Shown here one piece after another: positions 11,961 through 23,515 of a stretch of 64,000 nucleotides of DNA (position 1 is its first letter; every line of letters starts with the position of its first letter). The stretch spans positions 936,801-1,000,800 of the forward strand of contig NW_003101673.1 of assembly GCF_000003855.2 (NCBI RefSeq). Reading direction: 5' to 3'. The DNA is from Blastomyces gilchristii SLH14081. Its lineage: Eukaryota > Ascomycota > Eurotiomycetes > Onygenales > Ajellomycetaceae. Under the pieces are notes generated by a model. The model worked only from the letters and a program-made list of their open reading frames with translations. It did no database searches and was not told where the DNA came from. The position numbers and the translations under genes were made by a program.

Positions 11961-12226
11961 TCAGAGTGAATATCTCTGTGATATTGAACTTTACAGTTAT
12001 AAAAAGCTTCTTGATATCTGTGAATATCATGACTTTATGCACAGTAAAACTCATAATAATTTTCTCTAAGAATAGAAAAATCAGTATTAGAAAGAAAAGA
12101 TAAAAAAGAAAAAGACTTACAATTTTAACACTGTTAAGAGAGAGAGTAATTCTCTGATATAAATGAATAATTATCTTATCATGAATATTTAAAATGAATA
12201 TAATAATCAGTGTCTATGACTGAGCT

Positions 12227-12676
12227 TTAAATAGTTGTGTTATATACAGTCTTTATATAATAAATTATTCTGAGAGTCAGTAAGAAGAGCAGAAGTGTAT
12301 GCACTGAGAAATATGATTTATTAAGTCTATATAATATCTTCTTGAAATGTGGAGAGCTGATAACAAAAGTAGAGACAGTAAAATCTGAAGTAGCAGAAGT
12401 GAGAGTCACGGGAACAGAGATAGCAGAAGCAGGAGAATCAGACACAGAGATAGATGTAGAAGATTGAGAGAGAGTGACAGAGAAAGAAACAGAGAGAGCA
12501 GAGAAGAACACAGAAGACTCAGTCATATATAACACAGATAATTTCTTTATTATCATATTCTTCAAGTTCTTAATTAATGATTTAATATTGAGTTCACTAT
12601 TATCAGCAGATACAGATCTGTTAATATATGAAGATTCTATATGAATAAAAACAAATATATTAGTATCTGTGTTCAT
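12227..12676 (-). CDS. Antisense ORF of A, 149 codons, conserved with C
   Basis: This is an uninterrupted frame on the strand opposite to Gag-Pol. It starts near MNTDTNIFVFIHIESSYI and ends ...RIIYYIKTVYNTTI. The equivalent frame of C (24061-24498, 145 codons) is also free of stops and aligns over its full length with mostly conservative differences, for example ISSPHFKKILYRLN against ISSPHFKEILYRLN. The middle is Ser/Thr/Val/Pro-rich (low complexity), flanked by more structured ends. Openness in two mutated copies, when the sense genes are full of stops, favours coding. However, the low density of CGA/TGG codons could also keep it open by chance. Function unknown. Confidence 0.45.
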   Translation of the reverse strand: MNTDTNIFVFIHIESSYINRSVSADNSELNIKSLIKNLKNMIIKKLSVLYMTESSVFFSALSVSFSVTLSQSSTSISVSDSPASAISVPVTLTSATSDFTVSTFVISSPHFKKILYRLNKSYFSVHTLLLFLLTLRIIYYIKTVYNTTI

Positions 12677-13211
12677 GCAAAATCATGTCAGAAAACATGA
12701 TCAGAAACCTGCTAAGAAGAAAAATGATTAAGAATATATAAGAAGATAAAGAAGATGTGTCATTCATAGTAATACATTCTGATAATTGTTAGAAGATAAA
12801 TAAGTTCTGATTATATACATTTCATAATGTGTTACACTTACTGCTAATAAACTGCCTGATATAAGCACTACAATGACACTTGTTATGAGAATGAGAGGCT
12901 ATCATCAGAAACATGTAAAATATAATAAATAAATAGATAGAAGGTGTTGAATAGAAGAAGAGACAGTAATCTGAGATGAAATAATGATAACATTTGATAA
13001 TGACAATGATGCAGAAGATGATTGAAGAATGAGAAAAGTTAGTGAATAAGAGATATAATATAGTGAAAGTTTCTTTATGAGAATGTACATAGAATGCTAG
13101 TCAAATCAGAGATAGATTACAAGATTGTGAACACTAGTGATGCACTAATTCACATGAAGCTAGGGTGAATGTTATAATCACATGAGTGTGACTGAATCTG
13201 GTGAGAAAGAA

Positions 13212-13386
13212 TGTGATTCAGAAGAATGTATGACTGTTGAATAATAATGCAGCTGCTTCTGAACTTGCTTATGAGTGTAAAGAGGTCATAGCAGCCACTA
13301 ATTAATTTAGTGTACAATATTACAATATATAAGAAGCCGGCGTACATCTGTAATTATACGCTGACTCAAGCAATCTTTGAATCACA
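13212..13386 (+). repeat. 3' LTR of A
   Basis: Paired with 5136-5310. The inner (left) half has lost nearly all CpG (tgttgaataataatgcagc, where the 5' LTR has tgtcggataataacgcggc). The outer (right) part keeps gccggcgtac and tacgctg. It is followed by the target copy gtat at 13387-13390. Confidence 0.9.
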
Positions 13387-13390
13387 GTAT

Positions 13391-14513
13391 TAAGATTGTA
13401 AGTCTTTTTCTTTTTTCATCTTTTCTTTCTGACACTGATTTTTCTATTCTTAGAGAGAATTATTATGAATTTTATTATATACAAAGTCATGACATTCACA
13501 GATACTAAGAAACTTTTCATAATTCTTAAATTTAATATTATAGATATATTCACTCTAATAAATTTCTTTAAGAGAATAGATCTATATCAGTCTATTCTCT
13601 GATATCTGTTATCTGACTTTGTAATACAGATAAAAGATATCTGTGTTTTCAGAAATAAGAATATGAATATTATACTCTTTTATATCTGTAAATATGAGAC
13701 TTCTATATCTTATCTAAAATATTATTATAAAAATGAGCTGTTTATATACTATATTCTACTTTCTATATTCTTCTGTATCTCTCTTTCTCTTTCTAAGAAG
13801 TCTCATACATATTGTAATTATATGTATAATTCTAAGATCAGTGAGTATTCATTCAGTATTTATTATCTCTGTTTTTACAGTTTTGTATATTAATAATAGT
13901 TCTTAGTTACTTCAGTGCTAGAGATTATTTTAATCAAAGATAATAATACTACTGAGACTACTCTTTTTCACTCTTAAGCTTCTCTCAGTACTTTCTCTCT
14001 CTTCTCTACAGAGAAGATTGTATATATACTGAGTTATAAGTATTCAACTCTGAGTGACTCTTATTATTATTTATTCAGTTCTGTATCTTCTTCTTCTTTT
14101 ATTTCTTTCATCTCTGCTTCTTCTGCTCTGACTTCTGATTCTATAAGTCTTACACTCTTCTTCAATTTTTCTACATGTATGTGTACACATTTTTATATTG
14201 ACATTTCAGTTAATCTTGTAATAAATGACATTAATGTCATATACAGAGCAGTAGAGAAATCAGAGATATACACAGTATTATTATAAGAGCAGCTTACAGC
14301 TCTTGAATTTCTTACAGATCTCAAGTTTTAAGATTTTCTTTATTTTTAATATTTTTCAGATGATGTGATGTTGAAAATAGATTAAATGTATGATATATGA
14401 GAATGAATGAGATGTATATAATAACATTTATCTTTTACAGCTGACTTTTATAGTTAATAACTAATTCATTATTTCTTCTCTTTTCATACACTTTTTCTTT
14501 ATCTGCTAGTCAC
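13391..14513 (-). pseudogene. B segment: antisense-ORF block between A and SINE2
   Basis: This matches C 24596-25700. On the plus strand it carries the degraded equivalents of the C antisense frames: 13663-13893 is an open 76-codon piece reading MNIILFYICKYETSISYL, the counterpart of C 24827-25099. Several Cys present in C are replaced here. The sense (minus) strand has no convincing frame. Confidence 0.6.
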
Positions 14514-14941
14514 TACTCTTATACAATGCCTCAGTGACTGAATGGTTAATGCGGCCACTCAGTAGCACCTTGGCGTGGGAAACCAAGACGCGTGGGTTCG
14601 AAACCCGCAGAGAATACATTAAATCCAGAACTCAAGCACCTCAGGGTTTCTAAATAAAATACAGGAGGTGTACAAAATTGCTTCAAATGAATCACTCTAT
14701 GTTTTCTGAGCTGAGAAAGTTTATTATCGCATGTATCTAAATTGTCACTTTCTTTTGTATTTTTCCCTATGTTTCTTTATTTATCTTTGACATGGTCTCA
14801 ACACCCTGTATTTTCCTTCTGTATAATTAACACTTGACCTGTATTTAACATCACGCAAGGACTCATCATTAAGCTCCGCTTGCATATGAGTATAATAAAA
14901 GAATAATAATAATAATAATAATAATAATACTCTTATACAAT
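14514..14941 (+). mobile_element. SINE copy 2 with 14-bp target duplication
   Basis: The element is 14528-14927, flanked by perfect copies of tactcttatacaat (14514-14527 and 14928-14941). The unoccupied site is visible in C at about 25705 and in D at about 59480. The head has an intact A-box-like tgactgaatggttaa and a perfect ggttcgaaaccc B-box. The body is about 20 bp longer than copy 3, partly from single-base expansions in homopolymer runs (for example gtttattatc). It ends in (AAT)n. The clean duplication shows target-primed reverse transcription into B. Confidence 0.92.
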
Positions 14942-15895
14942 CTCTATATAATACAGTGTTTAGTAACTAGATTCAGCAGCTTTCATCTTCTGTGATTCTA
15001 TCTTATGTATTATACTGTCTCTCTTCATCTACTCAGATTACTACAGTAAACAGCTTATTAAAACTAATCTTATTTAATCTCTGAGCATTCTCAGAGATTG
15101 AGATAATTTAGTCTTATATATCTGTGAATATTTTAGATGCTTTATTCTCTGTTGTCTCTGTGATTAAACTGATATAAATAGTTAAATTCAACTCTGAATT
15201 TCTTTTTCTTCTATAATCTAACTCACATGCAAGTCTGCTGCTCTGAGACTGCTTTTTATCATATTACATCTGCTATCTGTGATATATTATTATATAACTA
15301 GCTACAGTCTCATCACTTATTAAAGTGTGATATTTATCTGATTTCTTCATTTCTTCTCATTCTTTTCTTATAATTATGAAAAGATCAGAATAAGTGAGAT
15401 CATCTGATTTATAAATATCTATGATTTCTCTTACTTTATGAGACTTTTCAATTATAAGTCTCTTCTTTTTCAACACTGATAATAGTGCTGTAAATAACTA
15501 TAATTCACTCAGATCTTATATCTTTGTCTTCATAAGATATGAATTATTTATTAAGTTGTATAAGATCTGTCTCTCTGATTCTTTCAATGTGTATATTCTC
15601 AGAGAATGTGATTTGAGTATTTTATATAGCTTAAATCATCTAGATTGAAACTTCTCAGAACTCTCATTGTATACAAGAACTTATATTCTCATCTTAAGAC
15701 TCAATTTCTTAACTAGTGAGTCTTGTATTCTTTTCAATTGAATTGCTCAGTTCAGAAGTAACTTATTAACTTTTGTATATATATAGCTGATCTCTTTCAA
15801 TCTTAGTTCTGTGTCTGCAACTGCTGTGTCTGACTGTTATATCTGCAACTATTGTTTCTACTGCATCTGTGACTATTGCATCTGTAACTATTATT
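14942..15895 (-). pseudogene. B segment: integrase C-terminal region
   Basis: This matches C 25715-26640 and the complement of A 10080-10985: the Pol C-terminal extension, the GPY/F-like part, and the start of the repeat-expanded Val/Thr/Asp/Ala stretch (ctgcatctgtgac repeated units at 15840-15895). Element E interrupts it at the tctac duplicated at 15896-15900 and 33375-33379; the frame continues at 33380. Confidence 0.75.
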
Positions 15896-15900
15896 TCTAC

Positions 15901-16158
15901 TGTAAGAATAAGTGCTCGCAGGCGATTATTCAGGTGTTTGCAGCTTGGCGTGATATATACTGTTAACTACTAGAAGTATTTGCAGTAGAAAGATAAAATA
16001 TAGAGATCAAATGTATAATAGTATTCAAGCTGAGTTATAAATAGTATTCACAAACTTCAGTCTATATAGTTGTGTGTAGCCAAGGGCCGCTAGCTCTATT
16101 GATTATATGAGAGATAGAAATAGAGATAAAGAATTCATAAGAAGCAGGATTTCTTATA
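15901..16158 (-). repeat. 3' LTR of E (left)
   Basis: 258 bp, aligned end to end with 33117-33374. The outer left part keeps CpG-containing stretches (gctcgcaggcgatt, ttggcgtgata). The inner right end is mutated (gcaggatttcttata against gcgggatttgttaca). Both LTRs keep gccaagggccgctagc in the middle. Confidence 0.9.
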
Positions 16159-18029
16159 TACTTCTTTCTCTCTAAGACTTTGTCTGTAAAGTCTTTCACT
16201 GAGTAACTTCATAGAATCAGCTCAGCACTGCAGTGATACTTACTAAAAATTCTTCACATCTATAAAAAACCTCAGTGAGGAAAAATCTCTTATTACTGTG
16301 AAGAAAAAAAAGTCTGTCACTCAGTTTCTTATTTCATAAGATTCTTTATAATCTACAGATTCTTCTCTGACTATCACACAGATTTATCTCACATCTTTCA
16401 TATAGAAGAGTTCTGATTAACTCTCAATCATTTTCATAAGATTTATATGTGATTATTACACAGATTCATCTCACAGATGAATCACTCTCTATGAGATTAT
16501 TCTTATTAAAGAGAAGTATTTATGAGTTAATCTTTCACTTATTCTCACAAATCATTGTTCTTTAATACTGTAGAATTATGAGAAATTTTTCATTCTTTTA
16601 TCAACTCTGTAGAATTGTAGAATCAAGATATTCATAATCTACAATCACTTTTTATAGTTATATAGAAAGATTCAGATCTGTAATTCATAATTACTCTTAT
16701 TTATTAGAGTGATCTGACTGTTTCACAGAATCACTCACAGTGTAAGTAAATCTCTCTAGAGTAGTATAAATATTTCAGATCTGTCTACAAAATCTTATCT
16801 TCTTTTTTCTTTTTCTGTAACAGCTCTCATTCTCATAAACTGTGAGTATTCTCATTTATTTACAAAGTGTTTTCACTCAGATAATAGAGAGAGAGTGTTC
16901 CTGACAATGTCTGTATATTAATTCAAGAATGTCTCAAGAATAAAAATTTTTTCAATTTCAATATCTTTATAAATGATATCTGATTATTATTAAGCTTCTT
17001 ATAAGTGTCTCTGTAACTTCTCTGATTGCTTTTTATCAGCTGATGAAGCAGAGACACTGTCACTTATAATAGTGTCTTCACTCTTTTCAGCTCTGTCACT
17101 GCATCTGATCTTCAGATCAGTAGTCAATCTTATGTCTCTCTCAGATCAGTCTCTGACTTCAAGCAGTACAGTCTCTCTCTTTGCTGTAAGTCTTCTTATA
17201 AGTAATTTCTTACAGACTCTAGCTAACAGTTCTTATAAAGCTCTCAGTGTTATCAGTGTCTGCTACAGTCTCACAGACCTATGATCATCTCTCTTCTGCT
17301 CATACAATCTCTGATCAGATATATATGAATATGTCTAGGTTTTCTATCAATGATTCTAACACCGCGGCGCATTTTCACAATTTCATTATTAATGAAAGAT
17401 GAGTTCTCAAGTACCTGCAAAATCTGAGTAATCAAGGCAATGCAAATGTCATGAATTCATGACAGAAGTTAACCTGAGTAGATGAGCTCTCTCTTCATAT
17501 CTCAATTGTTTTCAGGCTGAATACTTCAGCATAACTGAGAGAGCAGATATAGCTTTGTAAGAAGTATCTAATCACATATACAGACAGTCAGCTCTCAAGA
17601 CTCTGTCACAACTGTGTATACTCTGATATTCAGCTTCTCTGAAGTCTGTGCAATTCTGATAATCTTTATATCAAATATAATAATTGTCTGTACTGCAGGT
17701 ATAATACTCTCTACTTCTTTAAAGAGAGAAATTGATAGTTATGAGAAGATTGAGTGTTATAAGTATTAAGAGTATAATTTTGAGTTTTCTTTATTTTTTC
17801 TTTATTGATCTCTAAATTGTGTTCACAGCTCTGTTTTTATTTTCTTATTTTTTAGCTTTAATGAGAGTATGATTTCTTCTTCTCTTATATACACTGTGAA
17901 CTGTTCATCTCAGTAGAAACTCATTATCTTATAGACTAGAGCTTATAAATAACAGTGTTAATATCTTTATCATAATCAGATTCTTAGTGAAGATTATATT
18001 ATTCTGACTTATCAGAATTCATAGTATAA
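16159..18029 (-). other. E tail between chromodomain and 3' LTR
   Basis: About 1.9 kb of mutated AT-rich sequence with no recognisable domain on either strand. A 70-codon plus-strand frame at 17072-17284 is antisense to E and Ser-rich, which I take as chance. A small CpG-keeping patch, caccgcggcgca (17361-17372), stands out. The length is large for a 3' untranslated region, so a further coding part or an older unrecognised insertion is possible. Confidence 0.4.
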
Positions 18030-20476
18030 AAGTCATATCTCAGTTTCTACAGCTATCTTATCTGTCTGAATGATTTCTAAGTGAACTTATTCATCTTATC
18101 AGAATACTCTTATCACTGAATCTTGAATCAGAGCTTATAATCTCATTTCTCTAAGTCAATAATTTCTTTAATCTGATATTCTCTTTCACTCTCTAGTACT
18201 TTATAAATAGAGTGATAAGTCACAGAGTTCTCTTCTAAGAATTTCTTATATTTATAGAGTAAAGAGACATGAAAAATATTATATATCTATAACTCAGATA
18301 ATAGTTTTAATCTATAAAACTATAAGCTAACTTTCTTCACAATCTTATATAACTCTATTTATAAGAGATTCAGCTTCTTACTAGATCTCTGTATAATGAT
18401 ATTTTCTAAACTTAGTCAGACTCTATCATCTTTCTTGAAACTCTTTAAAATATACTTGAAGTTATAGTATCTCTTCTGATACTCTTGAGTCTTTCTTAAG
18501 AATTCACAGACTTTCTCTCAGATCTTCTGAATTCTCTCAGCTTATTCACAGACATCATCACACTCTATAGTGTACTCTTATAAATCTATCAAAATCATCT
18601 GCAGATGAGTCTCAGTGAGTATCTTAAAGAGAGTTTTATCTGTGCTGACATACTTTGAGTTATTATATATAAACTCTGTAAGTAATAATCAATATACTCA
18701 GTTATTCTGATTATAATTGATAAAGCACTGCAGATACTGTTTTAATATACTTATCAGATATTCTATCTGATTATCTGTCTATTGATGAAAAGTTATACTT
18801 AGATCTTATAAGATCTTCAGTATAGTTATCAGATCAGATCAGAACTCTTTTATAAAGATTAATTCTCTATCTAAGACAATGTTTACAGATAATTTATATA
18901 ATCAGATCATATTATAAATGAAGATATGAGTTAAATTCTTTAACTTCAAGTTCTTATAAGTGAGTATAAAGTGTGTTATCTTGATGAAGTGATTCACTAT
19001 TATCAGTACACTGTCAAAGCAGGCATTATATATGTTCTTACTTTCAGAAAGGCTCACAAGAGCATTCATTTCTAGCTGTTTTCAAGATTCTCATGAGATG
19101 AGTAGAGAAGTAAGTTCTTTATATAGTCTGAATTATACTATTCATAAATTCTGATAAATAGTATAAGAATTTACTATCTTCTTCACAAGTTCTTGCATCT
19201 TCAGTCAGAAGTATTTTCTTATAAGTAACTCATGAGTTCTAGTATCTATAAAATGATCTGCTAGAGAAGAGTTATAATATCTTTTAATAAGTTCTATATA
19301 TAGAAACTTATTTACAGGTATATAAATCTGACTCTCTCTTTATAAGAGACTATTTAAGTCTCTTCAATTCTTTATTTCTACAGAGTTGATTCCTGCTGTG
19401 AGCAGTTTCTGAATATACTGAGTATATTTATTCTTCAGTTGTAGTTCAGACAATCTGAATAAAAGATCTTATAAATTCTTATACTCTGTTTCTTCTTATA
19501 TCAAGTCTTTCACAGTGCTTCTCAAAGCTCATAAACTCTTCAGATTATAGATATTCTCTTCAAGAATTCTCATAGAGATTCTCACAGTGTTGACTCTCAG
19601 TGTTATAGAGAGTAGTTATACAGGCTTCTTCTCTCTCTTCTTTCTCTTCTCTTATAGAAAATTGAGAGACTCTTCAATCAATCTCTTTATAACACTCAGT
19701 CTGAGCATTCTGTAAAGCTTTTCTATCTTCTCTAGTCTCTCTGTGTCTGTTATTCTAGTCTTCTTAACATAGTCTGATCTGTGAGAGAGTCTATTCACTG
19801 AGTTCTTAATTCTCTTAATATATTCTATCTTGAATCAGAACTTACTCAGTCTCTGAGCTCAGTGAATCTGTCATTGTAAGAGTTTCTTAATTGAAGTAAA
19901 CTGTTATAAGTTATTATAAGCAGTTCTAACAGTAATCACTGTTACAAGGCTCTCAAAGTAGTGATATCAGTGATGAAAGAATTTCACTATTATAAGAAGC
20001 TTCTGATTATAAATGTTATAGTTAATCTCTACAGATTACATCTTTTATAAGAAAAAGATCACTGAAACCTAGTTCTTATTTAGCTATAGTTATGAGACTA
20101 TTTCTGAAATTATAAAGAAGAAGATATCTGTCTTCAATCTGATTAAGAGTAAGAGATCAAAGTAAAACAGTATCACTGTATCTATAAATATCTGTTTTAA
20201 TCTTATAAAGATCTTATAAGCTTCTGAAGTAAGAAAGTTCTTACAGTTCTCTCTTCTCAACAATCTTTTCATTCTCTATTTATGAAATGACTTCTTCTTA
20301 TTTTCACTCTTCAGTATGTCTGTAAGAGTTAAGAAGATTCTTATAAATATAAAGATAAATCATCTATAGAAATTCACAAAGCTCAGAAAGATCTGAATCT
20401 TATAAATACTAGTTAACTTCAGTTATAATAGAATAGTCTTAACTTATAAAGATTTTATCTGAATATCATCTATGAT
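18030..20476 (-). pseudogene. E Pol remnant: RNase H, integrase and chromodomain
   Basis: Read on the minus strand from 20476, NFYR followed by LTDILKSENKKKSFHK and EAYKIFIRLKQIFIDT (open piece 20090-20272) correspond to the RT/RNase H connection. At about 18800-18640 the frame reads SITFHQQTDNQIEYL, then LKQYLQCFINYNQNN and LLTEFIYNNSKY. This is the integrase core end (STxxHPQTDGQxE...LEQYLR...EFAYNNS), which contains the catalytic Glu position. At about 18190-18030 a YQIKEIIDLEK...EYSDKMNKFT block fits a chromodomain that targets integration to heterochromatin. Stops are throughout. Confidence 0.88.
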
Positions 20477-21645
20477 TATTATTATTATTATTATTCTTCA
20501 ATTATAGATGTATGCAGTCAGAGACTATGACATCTATCTGAGAACTTTAGTTCTCAGGGTTTTTTCTATGTCTGTAAAGTTAACTATTATACATTCATCA
20601 ATTTCAGATATACAAAATCAGAAAATTCCAGCTCAGAATACAAAAACTGTTTACAAATTACAGTGTTTTAACATCTTTTAATACTTTGAAATCATTTGAC
20701 AATATCATGACAAAAGAAAAGAGAAAAAGAACACAGTCTCAAAGATAGACACATTAAACAGATAGATAGAAAGAAATTGAAAGAAAAAGATAAAGAAAAA
20801 GATAAAGTAAAGAGAGACTATAACAAAATAAATTATTAAAAGACAGTGTATAGCTGTTTTAACAGACTATATCTGATTGATTTCCTTCTCTTCATATTCA
20901 GATAATTCTGAATTTAGTCATTTTCTTATAGCTGCTTGAGTTTCTGATAGAAAGTCTATTAAGTATTTAATTTCTGTCTCAGTTGAGAATAAGAATCTCA
21001 TATTTAATTGATTTAGATTATACTTCTCTTTCAATCTGACTCTGAGACTATTGTGTAATGCACAGTGTATTACAATATACTCAGAATTCTCATTTGTATT
21101 GCAGAATGAGCATTCTATTGAGTCAAATCTATCATTAAATCTTTGTATATAAGATTTGAAATAGCCATGTTCTAGTTTCAGCTGTATTATAGATGAGAAT
21201 ATTTTCTTTTTACATTTAATTAAACAAGATTTTCACTTGAGTTTTGTTTCAAATCTTGAATAATGTATACTCTTCTTTTATTTCTGTCAGCTTTCATTTC
21301 ACTTATCTAAACAAGATTCTTTTATTTTTCTTCTTATAAAAGACCAGAATATAATTTTTGGAATAGATCTGCTTAATTCTGCACTCTTTTTTACAGCTGA
21401 ATCAGCCAATTCATTATCATGAATATTTATATGAGTAGAAACTCAGTGTAGATGAATTATCAGCTTTGATATTCTTCTCTTTTAAATTTTCAAAACAGAG
21501 TTTAAGATCAGTTCAAGATTCATTTGATTATTATAAATCTGACTATTTCTAAGTCTTTTTAAAGCAGCTTGACTATCAGAGAATATTCATGCCTCTTTCA
21601 AATAATTTCCTCTTTTATGAGACTACAGATGCTAGTCACTCACAG
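20477..21645 (-). pseudogene. LINE-derived 3' part of the chimera
   Basis: It matches L2 47806-48925 and L3 60591-61715 without large gaps: the (AAT)n tail, the 3' untranslated region with a conserved ctgagaac...gttctcag hairpin-like stretch (20539-20559), the CCHC-like C-terminus (FNDRF...EC, near 21100) and part of the RNase H domain. Similarity stops at about 21642 (cttttatgagact), in mid-domain, where the unknown body begins. Confidence 0.85.
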
Positions 21646-22292
21646 AATGCATCTTAAGCTAATTACATTTTAACCCTCTATAATTAACTGATCACTGTGT
21701 CCATCCTCTCAGGCCAGCTACTAATTTTCAGAGATGTTAGTTAGTGGCTGTCACTGCTCACTTGATGGTGTACACACCAAGCTTCTGATTGCTGATCTCA
21801 GTCTCATTAGATGTTCATAGGCCTATCAATCAGTCATCATGGCCTCGCCCTGTGTTAGGGACTAATCATAGGCTTGATGACTGCAGTCCTCCCTGCCAGT
21901 ATTAGAGGTTGGCAGTGAGCTTGCAGGCACTAGCCTATCAGAGTGCTCTGTCTAGGGCCTAGATGCATGTCTAGACCTGCTAGTCAGGTGATTTTCAAAA
22001 TCATTCTCTGTATTTGAGGGGGAGCTCAGCTCTGATGACAGCCCTAGTTAGAGACTTGCTTAAGTAGTGTATAACCACTACATTAGACTTGACTCTATAT
22101 CATTAGAACCTTGATGGGTGCACAGTAGAATAGTGGGACATTGACACTTCATGTCAGCCCTGGTGAGTGTTCGCAGGATCTCACTTAACTAGTGGCTTGA
22201 CTTGCAGTAGAGAGTTCTACCCCGCACCAAGCCTTACTAATTAGGCTCAGCCTCTATTACATGGGGGCTTTCATGGGTAAGAAGTGGCAGAT
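21646..22292 (-). other. Unrecognised GC-richer body of the chimera
   Basis: About 650 bp with CC, GG and occasional CG that the surrounding repeats lack, for example atggcctcgccctgtg and ccctgccagtattagagg. No long open frame exists on either strand and I recognise no gene. It has no second copy in this window, which may be why it escaped mutation. It could be the body of a long tRNA-derived SINE or a piece of a host transcript. Confidence 0.6.
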
Positions 22293-22372
22293 GCCAGTGG
22301 TGGGATTCGAACCCACGCATCTCTAATGTGTGCGGCCTTGGTTACCAGTCTTACCAACTGAGCCACGCTGGC
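22293..22372 (-). other. tRNA-like Pol III head of the chimera
   Basis: Read on the minus strand, GCCAGCGTGGCTCAGTTGG starts an 80-nt tRNA-like unit. The A-box TGGCTCAGTTGG and B-box GGTTCGAATCC match consensus. The acceptor stem GCCAGCG/CACTGGC pairs at 6 of 7 positions and the T stem GTGGG/CCCAC is perfect. The D stem and anticodon arm do not fold properly and no anticodon can be assigned, so this is a retroposon promoter rather than a working tRNA. Confidence 0.75.
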
Positions 22373-22386
22373 ATATCATCTATGAT

Positions 22387-23200
22387 AATTACATATTCTA
22401 GAAAATTAATTCAGTAGACACTGAAGTTATACTTTATAAACTTAATATACAGTTCTATCTTATCTAAGACCTTTAATATACTTTATATATACTCAGTGTG
22501 TTCTTTCTTCTTCACAGAGTATATTATCACATCATTCAGATATATTATCACAAAGATATTCAGATATATATGAAGTATTTTATTAATAAAAGACTGAAAT
22601 ACTGCAGGAATATTAATCAGATTAAAAGATATTACTAGATATTCAAATAATTTCAGTACAGTTCTAAAGACAGTCTTTTATTCATTCTCAGACTGTATTC
22701 ACAGCTGTGTATATATATTGATTATATTCAGTTATGTGAATATAACAGCTTCTGTGAGATAATTAATCACATTCTTAATCAGAGATAGAAAGTAGTGACT
22801 CTTTATTATCTTGAAGTTTAGATTATAATAGTCTATATATAATCTGAAATCTTTATTCTTCTTCTTTATGAATATCACAGAGGCTTCTGTGAAGACCTGT
22901 GAAGATTAGATAAAGTTATTCTTCAGATTCTTCTTTATATAGATCTGCAAGATCTCTGTTTTATAATGAAAGAGCTTATAGATTAATTCTCAGAAGAATT
23001 TCTACTCTTCTATCAAATCTATTATCATATTCTTCTTATAGTGAGAGAGAAGCTCAGCTGTCTTTACTGAGCTGAATATCTCTGTAAGATCTCAGTATTT
23101 CTCTGATATCTGAAGCTCAGTTTTCATGACTGCAAGATTCTCAGACACTTATAAAGCTATTATATAGATGAGCTTATCTTCTCTAATTAACTCTACAGTA
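22387..23200 (-). pseudogene. E reverse transcriptase, N-terminal and palm part
   Basis: On the minus strand, EEFRFYIDYYNLNFKII (about 22850) matches the SLRLCVDYRGLNKIT block, followed by FRTVLKLFEYLVISFNL (FRT..GHFEYLVMPFGL) and PAVFQSFINKIL. The catalytic box reads VIIYLNDVIIYS (about 22519-22550) with the first catalytic Asp changed to Asn. The gene is cut just after the following NFLEYV motif by the chimeric retroposon and resumes at 20476. Confidence 0.88.
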
Positions 23201-23344
23201 TTAACTGATTCTATCTCTATAAGTAAGTCTATTAACACTGATCAGAAGTATAAACCTGACTTATAAACAGCTATGTATGAATTGTGTCTTTGAAGTTATA
23301 CAAGTCTCAAGTACACGTTATCTGTAATGTTTATAATGATCACA
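23201..23344 (-). other. E internal stretch between RT and element C
   Basis: A short AT-rich piece of the E polyprotein upstream of RT (Gag-Pol linker or protease zone). Its partner across element C is 31662 onwards. The gttt target duplication of C is at 23345-23348 and 31658-31661. No protease motif could be read with confidence. Confidence 0.4.
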
Positions 23345-23348
23345 GTTT

Positions 23349-23515
23349 TGTGATTCAAAGGTTGCTTAAGTCAGCGTACGATTACAGGCGTACGCCGGCT
23401 TCTTATATATCATACGCTAAATTAATTAGCGGCTGCTATGGCCTCTTTACACTTGTAAGCAAGTTCAGAAGCAGCTGCATTATTATTCAACAGCTGTATG
23501 TTCTTCTGAATCACA
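23349..23515 (-). repeat. 3' LTR of C (left)
   Basis: The outer left part is nearly unmutated (gcgtacgattacaggcgtac, tagcgg). The inner right part is fully converted (gcagctgcattattattcaa where the 5' LTR has gcggccgcgttattatccga). The U5 inverted repeat GCGTACG...CGTACGC is intact here. Confidence 0.92.

Larger units (their letters stand above)
5136..13386 (+). mobile_element. Ty3/gypsy family-1 element A, full length
   Basis: 8,251 bp with LTRs at 5136-5310 and 13212-13386 (175 bp each), both tgtgattc...gaatcaca. It is flanked by the 4-bp duplication gtat and inserted in the 3' region of B in opposite orientation. Order along the plus strand: LTR, leader, Gag with CCHC knuckle, protease, reverse transcriptase, RNase H, integrase, a C-terminal extension, the antisense-ORF block, a purine-rich tract (gagaaagaa) and the LTR. 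Every coding domain has stops and lost catalytic residues, so the copy is inactive. Base composition is depleted of CC, GG and CG. Confidence 0.92.
20463..22386 (-). mobile_element. Chimeric retroposon: tRNA-like head, unknown body, LINE 3' tail
   Basis: The unit 20477-22372 is bounded by perfect 14-bp duplications atatcatctatgat (20463-20476 and 22373-22386) inside the RT gene of E, so the whole 1,896 bp inserted in one event. Read on the minus strand it has a tRNA-like head (22372-22293), about 650 bp of unrelated sequence (22292-21646), then 1.17 kb identical in layout to the 3' end of the LINEs (21645-20477), ending in the (AAT)n tail. The LINE part is mutated like its relatives, while the first 730 bp are GC-richer. 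The simplest reading is LINE machinery copying a fused template. Confidence 0.85.

Noticed and set aside
17072..17284. 70-codon Ser/Leu-rich frame as a host gene
   Set aside because: It is antisense to the tail of element E, low complexity, with no motif and no second copy.
22293..22372. A functional tRNA gene
   Set aside because: Promoter boxes and acceptor/T stems are good, but the D stem and anticodon arm do not form and the unit is bounded by a retroposon target duplication.
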